This document shows, one piece after another, positions 1 through 6,051 of a DNA stretch of 15,703 nt. The notes beneath the pieces were generated by a model. That model ran no database searches and was not told where the DNA came from. It was given only the letters and a program-made list of their open reading frames with translations. Position 1 is the first letter of the stretch. Every line of letters begins with the position of its first letter. A program made the translations under genes and the position numbers. The stretch comes from CAZWHE01 sp964633825 (GTDB lineage: Bacteria; Planctomycetota; B15-G4; CAYZWU01), in NCBI GenBank assembly GCA_964633825.1, contig CAZWHE010000097.1, positions 1 through 15,703 on the forward strand, read 5' to 3'.

Positions 1-147
1 CGAATATCGGTCCCCACAAGCCACGAGTCTCGGCATCCTCCCCTTGAAACCTGACGATTCCAGAAGTTTCCGGAATCCTTCACGACAACGCATACGCAAA
101 GAATTACGATCGCCGCCACCTTCCACATATATAACTGCTTTTACCAG
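1..147 (-). CDS. DUF4276-family (TOPRIM-like) protein, N-terminal part only
   Basis: Reading the minus strand leftward from 147 gives an open frame to the window edge, about 49 residues, beginning LVKAVIYVEGGGDRNSLRMR and continuing with a CREGFRKLLE segment and GRMPRLVACGDR. This is the N-terminal signature I associate with DUF4276 proteins: a beta strand ending in VEGGGD, reminiscent of the TOPRIM Glu-Gly motif, then an Arg/Cys-rich helix. The frame is closed upstream by a TAA at 171-169, and there is no ATG or TTG and no in-frame GTG before the first beta strand. The only start that keeps the whole strand is CTG at 147-145, six bases after a GGAGG at 158-154. That CTG overlaps the stop of the preceding ATPase gene (CTGGTAA), implying translational coupling. 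A GTG at the ninth codon is an alternative but would delete the conserved strand. The partner ATPase suggests a two-component nuclease-like module; the biochemical activity is not known to me. Confidence 0.8.
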   Translation of the reverse strand, partial: MVKAVIYVEGGGDRNSLRMRCREGFRKLLESSGFKGRMPRLVACGDRYS

Positions 148-1352
148 CGTGTTCCTCCAATCTCTCCTTTAAGCCACAGATCGCCAAGACGGTATTTATC
201 CAGCCATTTTTCAAGTTCATCTTTGTTCAAACGCCGCATTTTAGTTTTGCCGTCCTGTTTTTCACAAACGACCACATATTCCGGGTGTTCGGTCAATTCG
301 TCCACCAGGATATCCGAGTGCGTGGTCACAATCAGTTGGCAACGTTCAGATGCCTTGACCATTAATCTCGCCAGGTTGGGCAAGACATCGGGGTGCAAGC
401 CCAGTTCGGGCTCTTCGATGCAAACCAGCGGCGGCGGCTCGGGATGGCAGAGAATTGCCAGAAGGCACAAGTACCTCAGTGTGCCGTCGGAGAGCCGAGT
501 TGCCGGGATATTGAACCGTCCCTGTCCTTCATCGAGATACAACTGAACCGCTCCACCAGAGATCTGTACATCAAAATCGTTGATTTCTGAGTAAAGGTCA
601 TTCAGTGCTTTCGAAATTTTTCCCTTGGCACCACTGCTGCGGAGCGAATTCAAGACCAAAGCTAAATTTTCACACGTCTCCGACAGATACTTTGTGGAAA
701 GGTCCGCTTTTTGAGGCTGACGGGGTGGAGTATAGCGTCCGAACGACCATTCTCGATAGATACGGATACGTCCATAAACATCGGTTAGATGGGCCAGCGT
801 TGGATAACGTTCCGGATCTTTGATTTGCGACAGTATAGAATGTTCCGGATCGATCGATTCGCGTTGAAGTGGTCGTTCTTCCGCATCACTGCGGTCAACC
901 GGCTTCTCATACAAACGGGGATAACCTCTTTCCATCTTGTAGTAGCGATACGGATCATTATGTTCACCATAAGGATCCTGATTTTCAATCCTTTCCGACT
1001 TGACTTCAAACCGCTTTCCATGCTCCGTGAACGAAATGGAGTGTCGGATCGGCATGTCTGGTTGTTCCGGATTCATGATGATCGTTTCAATGGTGGCTGT
1101 GGGTGTTTCTTTTGCCCCTTTCCAGAGCCAGTCGTTTACTCCACCGGCCTCCTTGACCGGTGCCGCGAGGTCTTTGGGCGCCGCGCGCAGCAGACTGATT
1201 GCTTCGAGTAAGTTGGACTTACCCGAGCCGTTTGGTCCGATCAATACGTTCAACGGACTTAGGTCGATCTTTTCGGTGTCAGGTCCAAATGACAACATAT
1301 TCTCCAGACGAAGTTCTTTCAACAAAGGTTCATTCATCAGAGAATCATTCAT
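141..1352 (-). CDS. AAA_21/SMC-like ATPase, partner of DUF4276 protein
   Basis: A cytoplasmic P-loop ATPase of the ABC/SMC-RecF-like class (AAA_15/AAA_21), 403 residues. Visible motifs: Walker A GPNGSGKS (39-46), ABC-type signature RLSDGT (286-291), Walker B with catalytic Glu in VCIEEPELGLHP (310-321), and switch His in IVTTHSD (345). The C-terminus LGDLWLKGEIGGTRW is, as I recall, typical of ATPases encoded beside DUF4276 proteins. The middle (about 95-220) is a charged insertion with no recognised domain. I chose ATG 1352 because AGGAGG lies eight bases before it; the upstream in-frame GTG at 1361 abuts the SD and is too close. The gene overlaps the downstream DUF4276 gene and shares its operon. 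ATPase plus TOPRIM-like pairs such as PARIS (AriA/AriB) and OLD/Gabija-type systems are anti-phage modules; by analogy this pair may be defensive, but that is inference. Its codons are AT-richer than those of mutS, consistent with acquisition. Confidence 0.88.
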   Translation of the reverse strand: MNDSLMNEPLLKELRLENMLSFGPDTEKIDLSPLNVLIGPNGSGKSNLLEAISLLRAAPKDLAAPVKEAGGVNDWLWKGAKETPTATIETIIMNPEQPDMPIRHSISFTEHGKRFEVKSERIENQDPYGEHNDPYRYYKMERGYPRLYEKPVDRSDAEERPLQRESIDPEHSILSQIKDPERYPTLAHLTDVYGRIRIYREWSFGRYTPPRQPQKADLSTKYLSETCENLALVLNSLRSSGAKGKISKALNDLYSEINDFDVQISGGAVQLYLDEGQGRFNIPATRLSDGTLRYLCLLAILCHPEPPPLVCIEEPELGLHPDVLPNLARLMVKASERCQLIVTTHSDILVDELTEHPEYVVVCEKQDGKTKMRRLNKDELEKWLDKYRLGDLWLKGEIGGTRW

Positions 1353-1383
1353 AATCGACACCTCCTGTACCTTGAACCATCAT
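1345..1383 (-). other. Possible 12-codon leader ORF coupled to the ATPase start
   Basis: A GGTGGAGAA precedes ATGATG at 1383-1378, opening a 12-codon frame (MMVQGTGGVDYE) whose TGA (1347-1345) lies just inside the ATPase gene, so the ATPase ATG (1352-1350) is embedded in its last codons. Ribosomes finishing this mini-ORF would be placed on the ATPase start. The arrangement could be chance; there is no recognisable attenuator peptide composition. Confidence 0.25.
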
Positions 1384-1566
1384 TTCTCCACCTCAATGTC
1401 GAGTGTTCGTTCTTTCGTCATCACATGGGTTTATTTGTGAGGTGCCCGCCTTGCGCTCTTATTATGTTTTCCGCAGTTATATGTTTCACATTCGTATGCA
1501 AATTCTGTCATTCAATGAAAGCGCTCATTCTACATAACTATTTTCAAGGTATATTACACTATATAC

Positions 1567-1596
1567 ATAATAAAAACCGACTTAAGCTCTGGTCAA
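1567..1596 (-). promoter_or_regulatory. Sigma70-type promoter for the ATPase/DUF4276 operon
   Basis: On the minus strand TTGACC (1596-1591) and TATTAT (1572-1567) are separated by 18 bp, each 5 of 6 to consensus. Transcription would begin near 1560, leaving a roughly 200-nt AT-rich leader before the ATPase. This leader contains an 11-bp dyad (TCATTCAATGA, 1508-1518) that could be an operator. No gene is seen between 1384 and 1666. Confidence 0.5.
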
Positions 1597-1608
1597 ATAT
1601 CCCTTATC

Positions 1609-1641
1609 AGCGGATAAGCGAAACAATCGCTTCGATCCGCT
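1609..1641 (-). terminator. Hairpin after the GNAT gene, possible terminator
   Basis: Twenty-five bases past the GNAT stop the minus strand can fold as AGCGGAT/ATCCGCT (7 bp), a two-base bulge (CG), then AAGCGA/TCGCTT (6 bp) around a TTGTT loop. No clear U-run follows, so intrinsic termination is uncertain. The hairpin sits immediately upstream of the -35 of the ATPase promoter and could insulate the two units. Confidence 0.35.
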
Positions 1642-1666
1642 TGAGACAACAAACCGGCCTCGCTGA

Positions 1667-2743
1667 TCAGTACATGTCGCCGTCGCCCAGAGTGAAGAAC
1701 CATTCGGTTCTCTCCGAGAGCCGCTCGTTTCCCCACTTGTCCACGAGCGATTTGACGATCAGGGTGTGAGGGGTGCCGCGCGGCACGAACCCGATGCTTC
1801 TCAGGTACTTGTATGCGGGAACGTGCTCGAGCATCCAGATGCTGATGCTGTCGGTCTTTTCCCGATAGAGGATTCCGGCCAGGCGGCTGATGAGGCTGCT
1901 CAACACCTGGGGATCTCCGGGATCGGTCATCAAGTCGACGACGAATCCCCTTCTGATCCCTTCCTCCACGTTGAAGCACATGACCAGGAATCCCACGCAC
2001 TTGCCGTTCCTGTCGGCTTTGAAGATCTTGTAGTTTTCAACGGGATTGTCGCAGTAGCGCCAGTTCAGGTAGACCGAATCCCGGATGATCACGTGATCGA
2101 AGTCGGCCGACCATTCCTTCCAGAGGTTGTCGAAGCTCGAGTCGAAACGATCGATCTCGCTAATCTCGATCCCGGGGGACGGCTTGAGCCGGAAGGCGTC
2201 GACCGTTCTCAACCCCGCGCCTCCCAGAGCGCCCAGGGCGGTAGAGAGCGGGCCGATCTTGAGCCGTTTCTTCAAAAAGGGCGCGGGATTGATCACCTTG
2301 GCCAGGTTGTTGAGAGGACCGGCGTCGTTGAAGCCCAGGATCTTGGTCGACAGGCCGAGCGTCGTGGGAACGGCGACGCCGTAGATGTAAACGCAGCCGT
2401 TGTCGCGGGAGCTGTCCTCGGCCACACGGCAGAGGGTGCGGAAGGTTCTCAGCCCCTGGTGCTCGGGGGCGATGACGATGTCGCACGTCTGGCAGGCCGT
2501 CAGTTCTTCCGGCCCCACCTTGACCCGGCATGGGATGGACGCGATCTCGCCCACAACCTTTTCCTCGTCGAGGGCGATGTAGGCGTTGTGCTTTCCGGCG
2601 GGATTGTCGTAGTATTTCCACTCCCAGTAATCGTCTCCCAGATCCCTGTCGAACATCCTCTTGAACAGCGCCGAGAGCCCCGGCCCGTACTTCCGCTCGT
2701 ACCGCTTGTATTCGAGCTTGGTTCTCTTGCTCTTTTCTGCCAT
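1667..2743 (-). CDS. GNAT-like N-acetyltransferase family protein
   Basis: A soluble 358-residue protein with GNAT features. The first domain has YWEWKYYDNPAG (39-50), a strand followed by VVGEIASIPCRV (63-74), and an acyl-CoA-binding-like segment IAPEHQGLRTFRTLCRVAED (91-110) in place of the usual motif A. A second half-domain repeats the pattern with LNWRYCDNPVENYKIF (226-241) and GFLVMCF (251-257), so it looks like a duplicated GNAT fold. The C-terminus WFFTLGDGDMY is a signature shared by GNAT-like proteins often found near surface-polysaccharide genes; the acceptor substrate cannot be told from sequence. I chose ATG 2743 because GGGGAG lies seven bases upstream. An open frame continues up to 2992, but that 83-residue extension overlaps mutS and has non-protein-like composition. 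The gene is divergent from mutS, and no polysaccharide genes are adjacent. Confidence 0.82.
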   Translation of the reverse strand: MAEKSKRTKLEYKRYERKYGPGLSALFKRMFDRDLGDDYWEWKYYDNPAGKHNAYIALDEEKVVGEIASIPCRVKVGPEELTACQTCDIVIAPEHQGLRTFRTLCRVAEDSSRDNGCVYIYGVAVPTTLGLSTKILGFNDAGPLNNLAKVINPAPFLKKRLKIGPLSTALGALGGAGLRTVDAFRLKPSPGIEISEIDRFDSSFDNLWKEWSADFDHVIIRDSVYLNWRYCDNPVENYKIFKADRNGKCVGFLVMCFNVEEGIRRGFVVDLMTDPGDPQVLSSLISRLAGILYREKTDSISIWMLEHVPAYKYLRSIGFVPRGTPHTLIVKSLVDKWGNERLSERTEWFFTLGDGDMY

Positions 2744-2798
2744 GACTGCTCTCCCCGGGATCTGAAAAGACGCTCTCGAAAAACCACCACAACCGGTC

Positions 2799-2827
2799 AA
2801 TATATCGGCACAACGGACACGATTCAA
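2799..2827 (-). promoter_or_regulatory. Candidate promoter for the GNAT-like gene
   Basis: On the minus strand TTGAAT (2827-2822) and TATATT (2804-2799) are 17 bp apart (4/6 and 5/6 matches). Transcription would start near 2792, about 50 nt before the ATG. The -35 falls within a GATTC-AAT-GAATC dyad (2821-2833), so a repressor bound there would block this promoter. Confidence 0.45.
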
Positions 2828-2873
2828 TGAATCCGCACAAAGGGGATCCCTATCTTCTTCACGATTCTTGAAT
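2818..2873. promoter_or_regulatory. Two similar GATTC/GAATC dyads 42 bp apart
   Basis: CACGATTCAATGAATC at 2818-2833 and CACGATTCTTGAAT at 2860-2873 share the same half-sites (GATTC and GAAT). Their starts are 42 bp apart, close to four helical turns, in the region between the divergent GNAT and mutS genes. They could be paired operator sites; no regulator is identified, and the second copy is less symmetric. Confidence 0.3.
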
Positions 2874-2979
2874 TTTATCGCCAAATATGGCTGAATCGAA
2901 CCCCGCGCCGGTAGCTCCCCGCGGCGGCGGAAGCAAGGGAGAATGAAACACCTGTAATCGATCGGGACCCAGCCGTAGC

Positions 2980-5613
2980 ATGGCCGAAACAAAATCCACG
3001 GGCGACAAGCCCACCCCGATGATGAAGCAGTTCAACATGGCGAAGCGGGAGCACCCCGACGCCCTGATCTTCTTCCGCATGGGGGATTTCTACGAGCTCT
3101 TCTATGACGATGCCAAGGTCGCGTCGCGCCTGCTCGGCATCGCGCTCACCTCCCGGTCGAAGGGGGACCCCGTCATCCCCATGGCCGGCGTGCCGGTCAA
3201 GGCTTACGAGCAGTATCTCTTCAAGCTGATCCGCGCCGGGCACAAGGTCGCCATCTGCGACCAGATGGAAGATCCCCGCGACGCCAAGGGGATCGTGGAC
3301 CGGGCCGTGACCCGCATCGTCACCGCAGGAACGATCACCGAGGAGGAGCTGCTCGACGGCGCGCGGTCCAATTTCCTTCTCGCCGTGAGCCCCGGCACGG
3401 GGCGCGGCAGGGATTCGGCCGGGAGGCTGATGGGGCTGGCCTGGATCGACATGAGCACGGGCTCTTTCCACACGGCGCCGGCGGCGGCCGAAAACCTGAC
3501 CGACGAGGTGACCCGGATCGAGCCGGCCGAGGTCATCTTTCCCGAGTCGTTCGCCGATCCGGCCGGCGAGCTCATGACCGCGCTCCGGGCCGGGACGGAC
3601 GCCCCGCTCACGCCCGTGTCCGACTGGTCCTTCGAAGCGGGACACGCTCTCGACACGCTGAAGGAACACTTCTCCGTCTCGTCCCTCCGGGGATTCGGTC
3701 TGAATGACGGCGACGTGGGAATTCCGGCGGCGGGCGCGGCTCTCGAATATGTCCAAAACACCCAGATGGACAAGCCCGTTCAGATCAGCTTGCTCAAGCC
3801 TTTCGTCGGAACGGACCACCTCCTGTTCGACCGCTCCTCCCGATCCGCCCTCGAGCTCGTTGCCAACTCGCGCGACGGCTCGCGGGCCGACACCCTCCTC
3901 CACTGCCTCGACGGAACGAAGACACCCATGGGCGGCAGGCTCCTCCGGGAATGGATTCTCCATCCCTCGATGGACAGGGAGAGGATCGAGGCGCGCCAGA
4001 GAGGTGTGGAAGAGCTTTTCGGCAACCCCTCTCTCAGGGCCGACCTGGGCGAAGCGCTCTCGAACATCTTCGACATCCAGCGCATTACCACAAAAATTCT
4101 CGCCAACCGCGCCAACGCGCGCGACCTGGTCAACCTCCGGCAGTCGATCCAGATGATGCCCCTTCTGATGGAGATCCTGAAAAACACCTGCTCGGACATC
4201 CTCTTCGAGTGCCGGTCCCGGCTCGACACGCTCGACGAGACGGGCGCCCTTCTCGAGAAAGCGTTCACCGACAACCCGCCCCCCACCCTGAGGGAAGGCG
4301 GCCTCTTCCGCAAGGGATACAACGGCGAGCTCGACGAGCTCCGCTCGATCCGGAGCGAGGGCAGGGACTACATTCAAAGGTTTCAGGAGCGCGAGATCGA
4401 GAGAACGGGCATTGCCAAGCTGAAGGTGGGCCACAACAAGGTCTTCGGGTTTTACATCGAGATCACCAACGCCAACAAGGACCTCATTCCCGACGACTAC
4501 ATCCGCAAGCAGACCCTCAAGAACGCCGAGCGCTACATCACGCCCGAGCTGAAGGAGTACGAGGTCAAGGTGCTCACCAGCGACGAGCGCATCAAGACCC
4601 TCGAGTACAGGCTCTTCCAGGAGGTCCGCCAAGAGATCTGCGGCGAAGCCGAGATCCTCCAGCGCACGGCCGAGGCCGTGGCCGCCCTCGACGTGTTTCG
4701 TTCGCTCGCCGAGGCCGCCGCGCTTCACGGCTACGTTCGCCCCGTCCTGTCCGACGAGTCGGGCATCCGGATCATCGACGGCCGCCACCCCATCGTCGAG
4801 CTCGCCATGGACAAGGGCGAATTCGTGCCGAACGACATCGAGTTCGGGGCGGACCTCCGGCTCATCATCCTCACGGGACCCAACATGGCGGGCAAGTCGA
4901 CCTATCTCCGGCAGGCGGCCCTCATCGTGCTCATGGCCCAGATGGGGTCCTTCGTGCCGGCCAAGTCGGCCGAGATCGGGCTCGTGGACAGGATCTTCAC
5001 CCGCGTGGGCGCGTCGGACGATCTCACCCGGGGATCGAGCACCTTCATGGTCGAGATGGAAGAGACGGCCAACATCCTCCGCAACGCCACGGAAAGAAGT
5101 CTCATCATCCTCGACGAGGTGGGCCGCGGCACGTCCACCTTCGACGGCCTCTCCCTCGCCTGGGCCGCGTCGGAGCACATCCACGACAAGATCGGCGCGC
5201 GCACCCTCTTCGCCACCCACTACCACCAGCTCACCGGCGTGGCCGACGAGCTCTCCAGAGCCGCCAACCTGAGCGTGGCCGTGCGCGAGTGGGAGAAGGA
5301 GATCATCTTCCTCCGCAAGATCGTGCCGGGCGGCACGGACAAGTCGTACGGCATCCATGTGGCGAAGCTGGCCGGCATCCCGCCCGCCGTGATCGAGCGC
5401 GCCCACGGCCTCCTGAGGGAGCTGGAGCTCAAGAGCCCCGACCTCTGCGCTTCCGGCGGGAGAAAAGAGATAACGCAGGGGGAGGTTCAGCTCGGGCTCT
5501 TTCCCGCGGGCCCCGATCCCGTCCGCATGGAGCTCGCCGGGATCGATCCCGACGAGACCACGCCGGCCGAAGCCCTTTCTCTGATCAGGAAACTCAAGGA
5601 CCTTCTGTCATGA
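2980..5613 (+). CDS. mutS: DNA mismatch repair protein MutS
   Basis: Full-length MutS (877 residues; E. coli MutS has 853) that recognises base mismatches and small loops and, with MutL, starts repair. Seen in order: the N-terminal mismatch-binding domain with MGDFYELF, where F37 and E39 form the Phe-x-Glu wedge; the connector (MAGVPVKAYEQYL and IVTAGT segments); the lever/clamp core (about 270-570); and the C-terminal ABC ATPase with Walker A GPNMAGKS (633-640), Walker B LIILDE (708-713), the GRGTSTFDG loop and LFATHYHQL. The end of the protein, including HVAKLAGIPPAVIERA and the final ALSLIRKLKDLL, is standard. No key residue is missing. The ATG at 2980 is the natural family start although its ribosome site is weak; a better SD (AGGGAGA) just upstream instead serves a four-codon ORF (MKHL, 2943-2957). 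mutL is not in the window. The stop overlaps the next gene by ATGA. Codon GC is high, unlike the flanking left-edge genes. Confidence 0.98.
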   Translation: MAETKSTGDKPTPMMKQFNMAKREHPDALIFFRMGDFYELFYDDAKVASRLLGIALTSRSKGDPVIPMAGVPVKAYEQYLFKLIRAGHKVAICDQMEDPRDAKGIVDRAVTRIVTAGTITEEELLDGARSNFLLAVSPGTGRGRDSAGRLMGLAWIDMSTGSFHTAPAAAENLTDEVTRIEPAEVIFPESFADPAGELMTALRAGTDAPLTPVSDWSFEAGHALDTLKEHFSVSSLRGFGLNDGDVGIPAAGAALEYVQNTQMDKPVQISLLKPFVGTDHLLFDRSSRSALELVANSRDGSRADTLLHCLDGTKTPMGGRLLREWILHPSMDRERIEARQRGVEELFGNPSLRADLGEALSNIFDIQRITTKILANRANARDLVNLRQSIQMMPLLMEILKNTCSDILFECRSRLDTLDETGALLEKAFTDNPPPTLREGGLFRKGYNGELDELRSIRSEGRDYIQRFQEREIERTGIAKLKVGHNKVFGFYIEITNANKDLIPDDYIRKQTLKNAERYITPELKEYEVKVLTSDERIKTLEYRLFQEVRQEICGEAEILQRTAEAVAALDVFRSLAEAAALHGYVRPVLSDESGIRIIDGRHPIVELAMDKGEFVPNDIEFGADLRLIILTGPNMAGKSTYLRQAALIVLMAQMGSFVPAKSAEIGLVDRIFTRVGASDDLTRGSSTFMVEMEETANILRNATERSLIILDEVGRGTSTFDGLSLAWAASEHIHDKIGARTLFATHYHQLTGVADELSRAANLSVAVREWEKEIIFLRKIVPGGTDKSYGIHVAKLAGIPPAVIERAHGLLRELELKSPDLCASGGRKEITQGEVQLGLFPAGPDPVRMELAGIDPDETTPAEALSLIRKLKDLLS

Positions 5614-6029
5614 ACATCACAGACAACGACAAGGCTCTGGCCGCGCTTTTTAAAGAATCGAAGACCGTCGCCGTCGTCGGCATCGAAACGATTCCCACGC
5701 GCGATTCATTCCGTGTGGGCGAATACCTCCAGAAAGCGGGGTACACCGTCTTTCCCGTCACGCCGTCGGGCGAAAAAATCCTCGGCCTCCCGGCCATCCC
5801 CCTCCTCGAAGCGATCCCGGCGCCCGTCGACATCGTGGTCCTCTTCAGCACGCCCGAGGATCTCCCCGTCCATGTCGATGCCGCGATCCGGATCAAGGCG
5901 AAGGCGCTCTGGCTCCAGACCGGGCTCGACGACCAAACCGCGGAAGCCCGGGCATCGGAAGGAGGCCTCCGGGTGGTGATGGACCGCTGCATCAGAATGG
6001 AGCACGAGAGGCTGGCCGGGGGAGAGTAG
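5610..6029 (+). CDS. YccU-like CoA-binding domain protein
   Basis: A 139-residue, single-domain Rossmann-fold protein of the CoA_binding_2 family (E. coli YccU type). Conserved segments visible are VAVVGIETIPTRDSFRVGEYL (20-40), GYTVFPVTP (44-52), VDIVVLFSTPEDLP (73-86), AKALWLQTGL (97-106) and the terminal VVMDRCIRMEHERL (122-135). Members bind CoA or a nucleotide in vitro, but no physiological role is established. The ATG overlaps the mutS stop (ATGA), so the two are almost certainly co-transcribed and translationally coupled, with no separate promoter or SD beyond the mutS end. It is followed after 22 bp by the convergent surface-protein gene. Confidence 0.93.
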   Translation: MNITDNDKALAALFKESKTVAVVGIETIPTRDSFRVGEYLQKAGYTVFPVTPSGEKILGLPAIPLLEAIPAPVDIVVLFSTPEDLPVHVDAAIRIKAKALWLQTGLDDQTAEARASEGGLRVVMDRCIRMEHERLAGGE

Positions 6030-6051
6030 GGTTTCTCAAAACGAATTCGTA

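Noticed and set aside
1766..2830. 354-residue plus-strand frame over the GNAT gene
   Set aside because: Antisense shadow of a recognisable GNAT protein; no SD and no family signature.
2744..2992. N-terminal extension of the GNAT-like protein
   Set aside because: It overlaps the start of mutS and lacks conserved sequence, and ATG 2743 has a good SD.
2875..5406. 843-residue open frame antisense to mutS
   Set aside because: It is complementary to a complete MutS with all motifs intact. Its composition (many Val, Glu, Gly, Arg, His repeats) is that of a GC-rich antisense shadow, and no domain is recognisable.
3951..5609. Long plus-strand frame overlapping mutS and continuing into the CoA-binding gene
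   Set aside because: Only the part from ATG 5610 is protein-like; upstream it is Arg/Pro/His-rich out-of-frame reading of mutS.
6041..6050. Palindrome ACGAATTCGT between the convergent genes as a terminator
   Set aside because: Ten bases with no loop and no T-run cannot form a convincing terminator hairpin; chance is likely.
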